Below are positions 22,885-31,355 of a stretch of 41,174 nucleotides of DNA, one piece after another. The stretch spans positions 1 to 41,174 of the forward strand of contig NZ_SORN01000016.1 of NCBI RefSeq assembly GCF_004366635.1, in the 5' to 3' direction. Within the stretch, counting starts at the first letter, position 1; each line of letters starts with the position of its first letter. The translations under genes were made by a program, and so were the position numbers. This DNA comes from Roseinatronobacter bogoriensis DSM 18756 (GTDB lineage: Bacteria; Pseudomonadota; Alphaproteobacteria; Rhodobacterales; Rhodobacteraceae). The notes under the pieces are model-generated. The model was given only the letters and a program-made list of their open reading frames with translations. It searched no databases and was not told the DNA's origin.

Positions 22885-24603
22885 TCAATACAAGAAGTAA
22901 CGCTGTGCCAAAGGCAGGCTTTGGGCCGGTTCGCACGTGAGCAATGTACCGTCTGCGCGCACTTCATATGTTTCGGGGTTCACTTCGATATGGGGTGTCG
23001 CGCTGTTGAGCTTCATGTCTGATTTCTGAATGCCGCGGCACCCTTCAACGGCAAGCGTATCCTTGGCAAGGCCAAGTGTCTCTCGGATGCCGGCCTCTTG
23101 GCCTGCGTTGGAGACAAAGACGACAGCAGAGCGTTCTACCGCACGACCGAATGCGCCGAACATAGGCCGCGAATGCATGGGCTGCACGGGGATAGAGCCA
23201 TTCGGGTCGCCCATCTGCGCAACCACGATTGACCCGCCCATAAGCACCATATCCGGCTTGGCCCCGAAGAACGCCGGGTGCCACAGCACCAGATCGGCGC
23301 GTTTGCCTTCTTCGATGCTGCCGATATGGTGGCTCATCCCATGCACAATGGCGGGGTTGATGGTGTATTTTGCAATATAGCGGCGCACGCGGAAATTGTC
23401 GTTTTCCCCCGTCTCCTGACTCAACCGGCCGCGTTGCTGGCGCATCTTGTGGGCGGTCTGCCATGTCCGGGTTATCACCTCGCCCACGCGGCCCATGGCC
23501 TGACTGTCCGATGAAATGACAGAGAAAGCCCCCATATCATGCAAGATATCCTCCGCCGCGATGGTTTCGCGCCGGATGCGGGATTCGGCAAAGGCGACAT
23601 CTTCGGGCACCTTGCGGTCCAGATGGTGGCAGACCATCAGCATGTCGAGGTGTTCCTCGATCGTGTTGACGGTATAGGGCATGGTCGGGTTGGTCGAACT
23701 GGGCAAGATATTCTGCGAACTGACCACCTTGATGATATCGGGCGCATGGCCACCTCCGGCACCTTCGGTGTGGAACGCATGAATTGTGCGGCCCGCAATG
23801 GCCTTGAGCGTGTTTTCTACAAAACCGGATTCATTCAGCGTGTCCGTGTGGATCATCACCTGCACATCGGTTTCCTCGGCGACAGAAAGGCACGTGTCGA
23901 TTGCGGCAGGGGTCGTGCCCCAGTCCTCATGCAGCTTGAACGCAGCCGCCCCTGCGCGCGCCTGTTCGTGCAGCGCGGCGGGAAGCGCGGCATTGCCCTT
24001 GCCTGCAAAGGCCAAATTCATCGGAAACGCATCCGCTGCCTGCATCATCCGGCCCAGATGCCACGGCCCCGGCGTGCAGGTCGTGGCCAGTGTGCCATGC
24101 GCAGGGCCAGTCCCGCCGCCAAGCATGGTGGTCAGGCCGGAATGCAGGGCATCGTCAATCTGCTGCGGGCAGATGAAATGAATATGCGCGTCAAACCCGC
24201 CAGCGGTCAGAATCTTGCCTTCGCCCGCGATAATCTCTGTGCCGGGGCCGATGATCACATCGACACCGGGTTGCGTGTCGGGATTGCCCGCCTTGCCGAT
24301 CTTGTGGATGCGCCCGTCACGCAAGCCCACATCCGCCTTGTAGATGCCGGTGTGATCGACGATCAGCGCGTTGGTGATGACCGTGTCCATTGCCCCGTCA
24401 GCGCGGGTGACCTGACTTTGGCCCATACCGTCGCGGATGACCTTGCCGCCGCCGAACTTGACCTCTTCGCCATATCCACCGCGCTCGACAATCAGGTCGC
24501 GCTCGACCTCGATAGTCAGGTCTGTGTCGCCCAGACGAACCTTATCGCCCACGGTCGGGCCATACATATCGGCATAGGCGTCACGCCCAATCCTGTATGA
24601 CAT
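22885..24603 (-). CDS. ureC: Urease alpha subunit (catalytic)
   Basis: A 572-residue Ni-dependent amidohydrolase that hydrolyses urea to ammonia and carbamate. The active-site ligands are all present: H140 and H142 (DAHIHFICP), the Lys to be carbamylated K223 (AFKLHEDWG), H252 (MIHTDT), H278 (HAFHTEGAGG), D366 (SSDSQAMG), and the flap with C325 and H326-H327 (MVCHHLD). The length is standard. The ATG at 24603 directly abuts the ureB stop (24604-24606). A 130-base gap separates its 3' end from the small DUF1127-like gene. Confidence 0.98.
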   Translation of the reverse strand: MSYRIGRDAYADMYGPTVGDKVRLGDTDLTIEVERDLIVERGGYGEEVKFGGGKVIRDGMGQSQVTRADGAMDTVITNALIVDHTGIYKADVGLRDGRIHKIGKAGNPDTQPGVDVIIGPGTEIIAGEGKILTAGGFDAHIHFICPQQIDDALHSGLTTMLGGGTGPAHGTLATTCTPGPWHLGRMMQAADAFPMNLAFAGKGNAALPAALHEQARAGAAAFKLHEDWGTTPAAIDTCLSVAEETDVQVMIHTDTLNESGFVENTLKAIAGRTIHAFHTEGAGGGHAPDIIKVVSSQNILPSSTNPTMPYTVNTIEEHLDMLMVCHHLDRKVPEDVAFAESRIRRETIAAEDILHDMGAFSVISSDSQAMGRVGEVITRTWQTAHKMRQQRGRLSQETGENDNFRVRRYIAKYTINPAIVHGMSHHIGSIEEGKRADLVLWHPAFFGAKPDMVLMGGSIVVAQMGDPNGSIPVQPMHSRPMFGAFGRAVERSAVVFVSNAGQEAGIRETLGLAKDTLAVEGCRGIQKSDMKLNSATPHIEVNPETYEVRADGTLLTCEPAQSLPLAQRYFLY

Positions 24604-24909
24604 TTACAGCGCCCCCATGACTTTGGCATTGAACCCGTAGACCACACGCCCCCCGCCATAGGGGACAAGGCGCACTTCTCTGGTCTGGCCGGGTTCAAAC
24701 CGCACGGCGGTTCCTGCGGGAATGTCCAGCCGCTGGCCGCGCGCGGCCTCTCGGTCAAAGGCAAGGCCGATATTGGCTTCGGCAAAATGATAATGGCTGC
24801 CGACCTGCACGGGCCTGTCGCCTGTATTGGACACTTCCAGCGTGGTGACGGGCTGGCCTGCATTGACCTCTATCTCGCCCTCGGGGCAGATGATTTCACC
24901 GGGGATCAT
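24604..24909 (-). CDS. ureB: Urease beta subunit
   Basis: A 101-residue structural subunit of the (alpha beta gamma)3 holoenzyme. Signatures are IPGEIICPEGEIEVNAG, NTGDRPVQVGSHYHFAEAN and GTAVRFEPGQTREVRLV. It lies 3 bases after ureA and abuts ureC. Separate ureA and ureB genes, rather than a fusion, are usual for most bacteria outside Helicobacter. Confidence 0.97.
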   Translation of the reverse strand: MIPGEIICPEGEIEVNAGQPVTTLEVSNTGDRPVQVGSHYHFAEANIGLAFDREAARGQRLDIPAGTAVRFEPGQTREVRLVPYGGGRVVYGFNAKVMGAL

Positions 24910-24912
24910 GGC

Positions 24913-25224
24913 TTAGTCCTTTTCGCGTATCGGGTGGTGAACCGTGACAAGTTTGGTGCCATCAGGGAATGTGGCCTCGACCTGAACGGAATGGATCATC
25001 TCGGGGATGCCCGCCATGCATTGGTCGGCTGTGACCACATGGGCACCTGCCTGCATCAGGTCTGCAACGCTGCGCCCATCGCGCGCTCCCTCGACCACAA
25101 AATCGGTGATCAGCGCAATCGCTTCGGGGTGGTTCAGCTTCACGCCGCGCGCAAGCCGGTTGCGCGCGACCATTGCAGCAAGAGAGACAAGCAATTTGTC
25201 CTTTTCGCGGGGGTTCAGAAACAT
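24913..25224 (-). CDS. ureA: Urease gamma subunit
   Basis: A 103-residue structural subunit. Conserved segments are MFLNPREKDKLLVSLAAMVA, RGVKLNHPEAIALITDF and GIPEMIHSVQVEATFPDGT. It has the usual length for UreA and is placed 10 bases after ureD. Confidence 0.97.
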   Translation of the reverse strand: MFLNPREKDKLLVSLAAMVARNRLARGVKLNHPEAIALITDFVVEGARDGRSVADLMQAGAHVVTADQCMAGIPEMIHSVQVEATFPDGTKLVTVHHPIREKD

Positions 25225-25234
25225 CGAGCCTTCC

Positions 25235-26041
25235 TCATATTTGCCAGACGCGCGGCAAGGGCGCGCGGCGCAGCAGGGTCAGAATTTCCGCAAGCTTGCG
25301 GCGCAAGGGCCAGCCATCGGGGGCCATCAGGCGGATCACAAGGCGCTCTTGCAGGGCCGAGGCTGCTGCGCGCACCTGCGTATCGCCCAGGATCGCGCGC
25401 ACAGGGCCAAGCGCATCGGCGGCATTGGGCGCGACCATGACAACTGTGGCAAAAGCGCGCGCGCCATCCAGACCCGCCGCGCCTGCGGCAAGGCGGGCTG
25501 TATTCAAAACCAGCGCTTCCAGATGCAGGGGCGCGTTGCCACGGCTGATTTGACGCCAATCATGGAAATCCAGCGCGCTCACAGTCTCGCCCATGGCCGC
25601 GCGGCCCAGCACAACTGTTTCAGCCATAAGGCAGGTTGCATTCTCCGCTAGTGTGATGCGGGACCGGCGGCGCAGTTGCGCGGTGTCGAACAGAATGGTT
25701 TCCTGTGGCAGCCAATCGAGATGCGCGCCTTCGCCGAGATGCATGTCAACATTCATGCGTGCCGCACCCGAGGTGCTGCTATATGCACGTTCTGCGGTTT
25801 GTGTGGTGGCTGTCATCCGGCAGCCTGCGCCAAGCGACAGCTGGTAGTCCAGCCTGTCACCCCCTGTCAGCCCGCCAGATGTGTTAAGAAACACGATTTC
25901 CGAGGGAGCCAGTGCGATCGCCTTGGCGGACCCCTGCTGGCGCAGGTCCAGAAGTGCGGCACGACCAGAGCGCTGCGCAAAACGGGCGCTGGCATGGCCT
26001 ACGCTGCGCTGGTGCGTACTGAGCATTGGCTGTGCGTTCAT
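25235..26041 (-). CDS. ureD: Urease accessory protein UreD
   Basis: A scaffold of about 268 residues that binds apo-urease and, with UreF and UreG, guides Ni2+ and CO2 into the active site. Family segments are FLNTSGGLTGGDRLDYQLSL, TTQTAERAYSS and LPQETILFD. GAGGGG at 26048-26053 sits 7 bases ahead of ATG 26041, which I choose; ATG 26047 is too close to it, and a longer reading to 26089 lacks a site. It is the first gene of the operon, so its upstream region must hold the operon promoter. Confidence 0.93.
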   Translation of the reverse strand: MNAQPMLSTHQRSVGHASARFAQRSGRAALLDLRQQGSAKAIALAPSEIVFLNTSGGLTGGDRLDYQLSLGAGCRMTATTQTAERAYSSTSGAARMNVDMHLGEGAHLDWLPQETILFDTAQLRRRSRITLAENATCLMAETVVLGRAAMGETVSALDFHDWRQISRGNAPLHLEALVLNTARLAAGAAGLDGARAFATVVMVAPNAADALGPVRAILGDTQVRAAASALQERLVIRLMAPDGWPLRRKLAEILTLLRRAPLPRVWQI

Positions 26042-26192
26042 CTGCATCCCCTCAGAAACCTGATGTCTTGACGCAGATGATCTGCGCAATCCATGCGGGC
26101 CGTCTGCGCCGTGAACAGGTCTTGGGGTGCTATGCTATGCGTGAAATTTAAGCGGTGTGATCATTTTTTGGGCGATCTGAAAAATGCGCTTC

Positions 26193-26230
26193 GCGCCGCC
26201 TTCGGCGAGAGTATTTTTAGCAAGAAAATT
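26193..26230. repeat. Rhodobacterales-type intergenic motif, copy 1
   Basis: CGCCG-CCTT-CGGCG is followed by AGAGTATTTTTAGCAAGAAA. A small stem then a T-rich tract resembles a terminator, yet it lies upstream of both flanking genes (ureD and xth). A similar text, GGATATTTGGACAAAGGTGA, occurs at 30137-30156. Confidence 0.45.
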
Positions 26231-26314
26231 GACAGTCGATACATGTGACTTCCTGACTTGCTGATTGCACGCGGGAGTGGCAGTGTCCGCCTAAGGAATG
26301 ACGGGGCAAGGCAG

Positions 26315-27124
26315 ATGAAAATCGCGAGTTTCAATATTAATGGTATCAAAGCGCGCGGCCCGGCGCTTGGGCGCTGGCTGGACGATGCGCATCCTGATCT
26401 TGCGGTGTTGCAAGAGATAAAGTCGACAGATGAGGCTTTTCCCCGCGCTGTCATCGAAGATCGGGGTTATAACCTTGAGACACATGGCCAGAAAGGGTTC
26501 AACGGTGTGGCCATCGTGTCAAAGCTGCCGCTGGAAGATGTGAGGCGGGGCCTGCCCGGAGATGAAAGCGATGAGCAGGCGCGCTGGATCGAAGCGACAG
26601 TCAGCACGGATCGCGCAGCACTTCGTGTGGCGGGGCTGTATTTACCCAATGGCAACCCGGTGGAATTGCAGGACGATGGCACCCCGGTTGAGGGCGGCAA
26701 ATATGCCTATAAGCTGGGCTGGATGCGCCGCATGGAGGCAAGATTGCGCGACTTGCTGGCGCTGGAAATGCCGCTGGCGGTGATGGGCGACTACAATATC
26801 ATTCCGCAAAGCGAAGATGCGGCCCGCCCTGATGCCTGGCGCGATGACGCCTTGTTTCGCCTTCAGTCGCGCAAGGCCTATCGCCGCTTGCTGAATCTGG
26901 GTTTTACCGAGGCGTTCCGCGTTCGGACCAGTGGGCCGGGGCATTATACCTTCTGGGATTATCAGGCGGGCGCGTTCGAGCGCAATGACGGCATTCGGAT
27001 TGATCATATTCTGCTGAATGCCTATGCCGCTGACCTGCTTGCGGACTGCCGTATCGACAGTGAGGTGCGCGCGGGCGAGAAACCGTCCGACCATGTGCCG
27101 ATCTGGGCACAGCTAGCGCTTTGA
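26315..27124 (+). CDS. xth: Exodeoxyribonuclease III
   Basis: A 269-residue Mg2+-dependent AP endonuclease and 3'-exonuclease in base-excision repair. The EEP-family motifs are FNINGIKAR, LAVLQEIKS (metal-binding Glu), GLYLPNGN, GDYNIIPQ, DHILLN and SDHVPIW (catalytic Asp-His). Start ATG 26315 has AAGG at 8 to 5 bases upstream. It stands alone. A short AT-rich dyad (TTAATC/GATTAA, 27147-27167) follows the stop. Confidence 0.95.
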   Translation: MKIASFNINGIKARGPALGRWLDDAHPDLAVLQEIKSTDEAFPRAVIEDRGYNLETHGQKGFNGVAIVSKLPLEDVRRGLPGDESDEQARWIEATVSTDRAALRVAGLYLPNGNPVELQDDGTPVEGGKYAYKLGWMRRMEARLRDLLALEMPLAVMGDYNIIPQSEDAARPDAWRDDALFRLQSRKAYRRLLNLGFTEAFRVRTSGPGHYTFWDYQAGAFERNDGIRIDHILLNAYAADLLADCRIDSEVRAGEKPSDHVPIWAQLAL

Positions 27125-27213
27125 TGACGATCGCTGGCGAGATACGTTAATCACTTTTAAAGATTAATCTGCTATCCTTCCGGTGTTTTTGAAGGGTAGT
27201 AGGGTAGTGTTCC

Positions 27214-27555
27214 ATGCGTCATAGTAAGCGTTCTGTTTCAAATGCCACCGGTCAGCTTATCCGGGGTACACAAAGTGATCTTGTCCGTATTGAAGATGTG
27301 TCGCTTGAGGGGGTCAAGCTAAGTGGCGCCAAGAATATCGAGGTTGGCGAGATTGTAAAAATTCATTCAAAGGGAACAGTCTTCTTCGTCAAGATTGTCT
27401 GGACGCAAGGGTTGACCTGCGGCGCGCAGTTTCAGTTGGATACCGGGCGCGATGAGATTGCCCGCTTCCTGCGCGCAGTTCTTGGAAATGATAAAGGCCG
27501 GCTGCGGTTCGATTCGACATTCCACGAGCTAAGCAGCGCGAAACGGATGCAGTGA
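27214..27555 (+). CDS. PilZ-domain protein (putative c-di-GMP receptor)
   Basis: A 113-residue single-domain protein. RHSKR near the N-terminus fits the PilZ RxxxR motif, and IEDVSLEGVKLSG fits the D/NxSxxG motif, with a beta-barrel-like sequence after it (GEIVKIHSKGTVFFVKIVW, CGAQFQLD). Those two motifs bind cyclic di-GMP in characterised members, so it may link the second messenger to motility or surface traits; the partner is unknown. It converges with the LysR gene, whose stop lies 12 bases away. Confidence 0.75.
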   Translation: MRHSKRSVSNATGQLIRGTQSDLVRIEDVSLEGVKLSGAKNIEVGEIVKIHSKGTVFFVKIVWTQGLTCGAQFQLDTGRDEIARFLRAVLGNDKGRLRFDSTFHELSSAKRMQ

Positions 27556-27567
27556 TCGCTGCACGCG

Positions 27568-28464
27568 TTATTGCAATTGCCCTTCCAGCGCGGTGAGTTC
27601 CTTGCGGATCGCCTTGTGCAGGATTTCGGCAAAGCGGTTGAGGCGGCTGACACGGCGATCATCCAGATGACGAATCAGGTAAAAGCTGCGCTTCAGGCTG
27701 AATTGGTCCGGCAGGATGCGTGCAAGCCCCTGTGCAGAGGGGAGGGCAAAATCATGCACAACCCCAAGCCCTGCACCATGGCGGATGAAGTTGAATTGAA
27801 CGGCAACTGAATTGGACCCAAGTGCCACACGCTCCAGCCCCAGTTCCGAGAGGTAATCCAGCTCGCTGTCGAAAATCATATCGGGGATATAACCGATGAT
27901 CCGATGCTGGCGCAGATCGGCAAGTTGCGTGATGGGCGGATGGCGCGACAGATAATCGGTCGAGGCAGCCAGATGCAGGTGATAGTCGCTGATTTTCTGC
28001 ACGCTGAGCCGCCCAGTTTGCGGCGCCGAAACGCCGATGGCCATATCCGCCTCTCTCCGGGACAGGTTGAACACGCGCGGCAGGGCGATTATCTGGACAT
28101 CCAGCGCGGGATTTGCCTCGCATATGGTTGCGATGACCTGAGGCAACAGATAATTGGCGCAACCATCCGGCGCGCCGACCCGGATCTGGCCGCTTAGCCC
28201 GGTGCTGGCCTCTCCCGCTTCCTGTGCGGCGGCGGCCATGGTGTTTTCTGCGGCGACAGCATGCGGCAGCAAGCGCGCGCCTTCATCTGTCAGCGCATAG
28301 CCTTGATGTGAGCGGGTGAACAGACGCCGCCCCAGCCCTTCTTCCAGACGCGCGATGCGCCGTCCTACAGTGGCAGGGTCAAGCCGAAGCTGCTGGCCCG
28401 CGCGCCCCAGGCTTTCCATTCGTGCCAGCGCGAGGAAAACGCGCATATCATCCCAATCAATCAT
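27568..28464 (-). CDS. LysR-family regulator of the valine-degradation operon (probable)
   Basis: A 298-residue regulator: an N-terminal winged helix (MIDWDDMRVFLALARMESLG, with the recognition region LRLDPATVGRRIARLEEGLG) and a C-terminal substrate-binding domain. Start ATG 28464 is typical for the family; the longer TTG start at 28491 would overlap the operator-like DNA. It is divergent from mmsA with about 115 bases between, the classical arrangement for a LysR regulator and its target. Its effector could be a valine-pathway intermediate, but this is inference. Confidence 0.88.
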   Translation of the reverse strand: MIDWDDMRVFLALARMESLGRAGQQLRLDPATVGRRIARLEEGLGRRLFTRSHQGYALTDEGARLLPHAVAAENTMAAAAQEAGEASTGLSGQIRVGAPDGCANYLLPQVIATICEANPALDVQIIALPRVFNLSRREADMAIGVSAPQTGRLSVQKISDYHLHLAASTDYLSRHPPITQLADLRQHRIIGYIPDMIFDSELDYLSELGLERVALGSNSVAVQFNFIRHGAGLGVVHDFALPSAQGLARILPDQFSLKRSFYLIRHLDDRRVSRLNRFAEILHKAIRKELTALEGQLQ

Positions 28465-28484
28465 GCTGCCGACACTGACATCCC

Positions 28485-28542
28485 CTTGCAATTTTGCAAG
28501 GCCAATTTGGAAATTTCCCTATTCCAAGGGCGAATTTGCAAG
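28485..28542. promoter_or_regulatory. LysR-type operator region with TTGCAAG half-sites
   Basis: CTTGCAA-TT-TTGCAAG (28485-28500) is a perfect 7-bp inverted repeat with a 2-base centre. A further TTGCAAG occurs at 28536-28542, and TTGGAAA/TTCCAA elements lie between. The site sits between the divergent LysR gene and mmsA, as expected for LysR autoregulation and activation. Confidence 0.65.
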
Positions 28543-28578
28543 CCTATCATGCGCCGGAACCACCTTGAGGAGGATGAG

Positions 28579-30078
28579 ATGGAAGAACTTTCGCACTGGA
28601 TAGACGGACAGCGTGTTGCGGGCCAGTCCGGCCGCTTTGCTGATGTCTTCAACCCGGCGACCGGTGAGGTGCAGGCGCGTGTCCCGCTAGCCTCAAAGGA
28701 AGAGCTGGATCATGCGGTTGCCCGCGCCGCAGAGGCGCAGATCAAATGGGGCGCAACCAACCCGCAGAAACGCGCCCGTGTCATGATGGCTGCAGTGGGC
28801 CTGATCAACCGTGATATGGACAAGCTAGCGGAAAAGCTGTCATCCGAGCATGGCAAGACCTTTGTCGATGCCAAAGGGGATATTCAGCGTGGGCTTGAAG
28901 TGATCGAGTTCTGCATTGGCGCACCGCATCTGCTGAAGGGCGAGTTTACCGATAGCGCCGGTCCCGGAATTGACATGTATTCCATGCGCCAGCCGCTGGG
29001 GGTTGTTGCCGGCATCACGCCCTTCAACTTTCCCGCCATGATCCCGCTATGGAAAATGGGCCCGGCGCTGGCCTGTGGCAATGCGATGATCCTCAAGCCC
29101 TCCGAGCGCGACCCGTCCGTGCCGCTGATGCTGGCCGAGATTTTCAAGGAAGCAGGCCTGCCTGATGGCGTGTTGCAGGTTGTCAATGGCGACAAGGATG
29201 CCGTTGATGCGATCCTTGATAATGAAACAGTTCAGGCGGTTGGCTTTGTCGGGTCCACCCCGATTGCGCAATATATCTATTCGCGCGGCTGCGCGAATGG
29301 CAAGCGTGTGCAGTGTTTTGGTGGTGCCAAGAACCACATGATCATCATGCCTGATGCCGATATGGACCAGGCCGCTGACGCGCTGGTAGGCGCAGGCTAC
29401 GGCGCAGCGGGTGAGCGGTGCATGGCGATTTCGGTCGCAGTGCCGGTGGGTGAAGGCACGGCAGAAGCGCTGCGCGAGCGGCTGGTGCCCAAGATCGAGG
29501 CGCTGAAAGTCGGCCCTTGGACGGCTGGTGATGATGTGGATTACGGCCCGGTTGTCACGGCGGCGGCGAAAGCGAACATCTTGCGGCTGGTGGAAACCGG
29601 GATAGCACAGGGTGCAGAACTGGTCATTGACGGGCGCGATTTCAGTCTGCAGGGCTACGAAGACGGCTTTTTCGTAGGCCCGCATCTGTTTGACCATGTC
29701 ACCACAGATATGGACATTTACACGCAGGAAATCTTTGGCCCTGTTTTGTCGATGGTGCGCGCAAATACCTATGAAGAGGCCATCGGCATGGCGATGGATC
29801 ACGAATATGGCAACGGCACGGCAATCTTCACCCGCGATGGTGACGCCGCGCGTGATTTTGCCAGCCGGATCAATATCGGCATGGTGGGGATCAATGTGCC
29901 GATCCCGGTGCCGCTGGCCTATCACACCTTTGGCGGGTGGAAAAAATCGGGCTTTGGCGACCTGAACCAGCACGGGCCGGACAGCTTCAAGTTCTATACC
30001 CGGACCAAGACCGTCACATCGCGCTGGCCTTCGGGTATCAAGGAAGGTGCGGCTTTCAACTTCAAGGCGATGGAGTAA
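28579..30078 (+). CDS. mmsA: Methylmalonate-semialdehyde dehydrogenase (CoA-acylating)
   Basis: A 499-residue aldehyde dehydrogenase that converts methylmalonate semialdehyde to propionyl-CoA in valine catabolism. The segments TPFNFPAMIPLWKMGPALAC, KPSERDPS, GFVGSTPIAQYIYSRG and FGGAKNHMIIMPDAD are those of MmsA, and the nucleophile C281 lies in GAAGERCMAIS. GAGGAGG is 6 to 12 bases ahead of ATG 28579, a strong start. It is the first gene of the plus-strand unit; a hairpin after the stop separates it from the acyl-CoA dehydrogenase gene. Confidence 0.96.
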   Translation: MEELSHWIDGQRVAGQSGRFADVFNPATGEVQARVPLASKEELDHAVARAAEAQIKWGATNPQKRARVMMAAVGLINRDMDKLAEKLSSEHGKTFVDAKGDIQRGLEVIEFCIGAPHLLKGEFTDSAGPGIDMYSMRQPLGVVAGITPFNFPAMIPLWKMGPALACGNAMILKPSERDPSVPLMLAEIFKEAGLPDGVLQVVNGDKDAVDAILDNETVQAVGFVGSTPIAQYIYSRGCANGKRVQCFGGAKNHMIIMPDADMDQAADALVGAGYGAAGERCMAISVAVPVGEGTAEALRERLVPKIEALKVGPWTAGDDVDYGPVVTAAAKANILRLVETGIAQGAELVIDGRDFSLQGYEDGFFVGPHLFDHVTTDMDIYTQEIFGPVLSMVRANTYEEAIGMAMDHEYGNGTAIFTRDGDAARDFASRINIGMVGINVPIPVPLAYHTFGGWKKSGFGDLNQHGPDSFKFYTRTKTVTSRWPSGIKEGAAFNFKAME

Positions 30079-30086
30079 ATGAAAGG

Positions 30087-30124
30087 GAGGGGGCCTGTGC
30101 GGCCCCCTCTTGGCCTGCGGCCAA
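30087..30124 (+). terminator. Two adjacent hairpins after mmsA
   Basis: GAGGGGGCC-TGTGC-GGCCCCCTC (30087-30109) is a perfect 9-bp stem, followed by TTGGCC-TGC-GGCCAA (30110-30124). They probably terminate or attenuate transcription between mmsA and the next gene. Confidence 0.7.
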
Positions 30125-30127
30125 TTC

Positions 30128-30160
30128 ACCCCCGCAGGATATTTGGACAAAGGTGAAATA
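30128..30160. repeat. Rhodobacterales-type intergenic motif, copy 2
   Basis: CCCCCGCAGGATATTTGGAC followed by AAAGGTGAAATA directly downstream of the mmsA hairpins. It resembles the motif at 26193-26230 in having a GC-rich stem, then AGTATTT/GATATTTGG, then an A-rich tail. Confidence 0.45.
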
Positions 30161-30212
30161 TTACAGAAAGATTCCAGCCATAAACGGATTGGATTGAAGC
30201 AGGGAGGATGCT

Positions 30213-31355
30213 GTGGAATTTAATCTGAGCGAAGAATCTCAGGCCATATACGATATGGCGCTGGCCTTCGGGCATGAGCATATTGCCCCATTTGCACGTG
30301 ACTGGGAGGCACAGGGTTCAATCCCGAAAGATTTGTGGACGAAATTCGCGGAATTGGGGTTTGGCGGGCTGTATGTGCGCGAAGGAGCGGGCGGGGCGGG
30401 GCTGTCGCGGCTGGATGCGACATTGATTTTTGAGGCCCTGTCACAATCCTGCCCGTCGGTTGCGGCGTTTTTGTCGATCCATAACATGTGTGCGGCGATG
30501 ATCGACAAATTCGGGTCAGACCAGATGCGTCAGGAGCTGTTGCCGCGCGTGGTCGGGCTGGAGTGTTTCATGTCCTATTGCCTGACCGAACCGGGGTCTG
30601 GTTCCGATGCCGCCGCGCTGAAGACGCGGGCCGCGCGCGACAATGCGGGCTATGTGTTGAACGGCACAAAGGCCTTCATTTCGGGGGGGGGCTATTCGGA
30701 TGCCTATATCGTCATGGCCCGCACTGGTGAAGAGGGGCCGCGCGGGATTTCTGCGCTGGTGGTGATGGATGGCGCGCCGGGGCTGAGTTTTGGCGGGCTG
30801 GAAGACAAGATGGGCTGGCGATCGCAGCCCACAAGGCAAGTGCAGCTTGATGATTGCCGGGTGGAGGCCGACGCGCTGCTGGGGGAAGAGGGCAGGGGGT
30901 TCAGCTATGCGATGGCGGGGCTTGATGGCGGCCGGCTTAATATTGCTGCCTGTTCGCTGGGCGGCGCGCAGGCGGCGCTTGATGCGACGCTGGCTTATAT
31001 GCGCGAGCGCCGCGCTTTTGGCCAGACGATTGACCAGTTTCAGGCGCTGCAATTTCGCTTGGCGGATATGGAGATCGAGTTACAGGCCGCGCGGGTGTTT
31101 TTGCGGCAGGCTGCGTGGAAGCTTGATCAGGGCGCACCGGATGCCACCAAATATTGCGCGATGGCCAAGAAATTCGTGACCGAGGCGGGCAGCCGGATTG
31201 CCGACCAGTGTTTACAGTTGCATGGCGGTTACGGGTATCTGGCGGATTACGGGGTCGAGAAACTGGTGCGTGATCTGCGCGTGCACCAGATTCTGGAAGG
31301 GACTAATGAGATCATGCGTGTGATCGTTGCGCGGCAAATGCTGGCGGCACGCTGA
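30213..31355 (+). CDS. Acyl-CoA dehydrogenase, probably isobutyryl-CoA dehydrogenase
   Basis: A 380-residue flavoprotein. Signature segments are CLTEPGSGSDAAALKTRA (flavin and substrate site), GGLDGGRLNIAACSLGGAQA, and QILEGTNEIMR, whose Glu is the likely catalytic base in short-chain members. The pathway context (MmsA, 3-hydroxyisobutyryl-CoA hydrolase, MmsB) suggests isobutyryl-CoA as substrate. Start GTG 30213 has GGGAGG 6 to 11 bases upstream. The stop overlaps the next ATG by one base (TGATG), so translation is coupled. Confidence 0.92.
   Translation: MEFNLSEESQAIYDMALAFGHEHIAPFARDWEAQGSIPKDLWTKFAELGFGGLYVREGAGGAGLSRLDATLIFEALSQSCPSVAAFLSIHNMCAAMIDKFGSDQMRQELLPRVVGLECFMSYCLTEPGSGSDAAALKTRAARDNAGYVLNGTKAFISGGGYSDAYIVMARTGEEGPRGISALVVMDGAPGLSFGGLEDKMGWRSQPTRQVQLDDCRVEADALLGEEGRGFSYAMAGLDGGRLNIAACSLGGAQAALDATLAYMRERRAFGQTIDQFQALQFRLADMEIELQAARVFLRQAAWKLDQGAPDATKYCAMAKKFVTEAGSRIADQCLQLHGGYGYLADYGVEKLVRDLRVHQILEGTNEIMRVIVARQMLAAR

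Noticed and set aside
23539..24600. A 353-codon plus-strand open frame opposite ureC
   Set aside because: Shadow of the GC-rich ureC gene; no family motifs, and the other strand encodes a complete urease subunit.
29047..30150. A 367-codon minus-strand open frame opposite mmsA
   Set aside because: Lies antisense to a complete, well-conserved gene; composition-driven.
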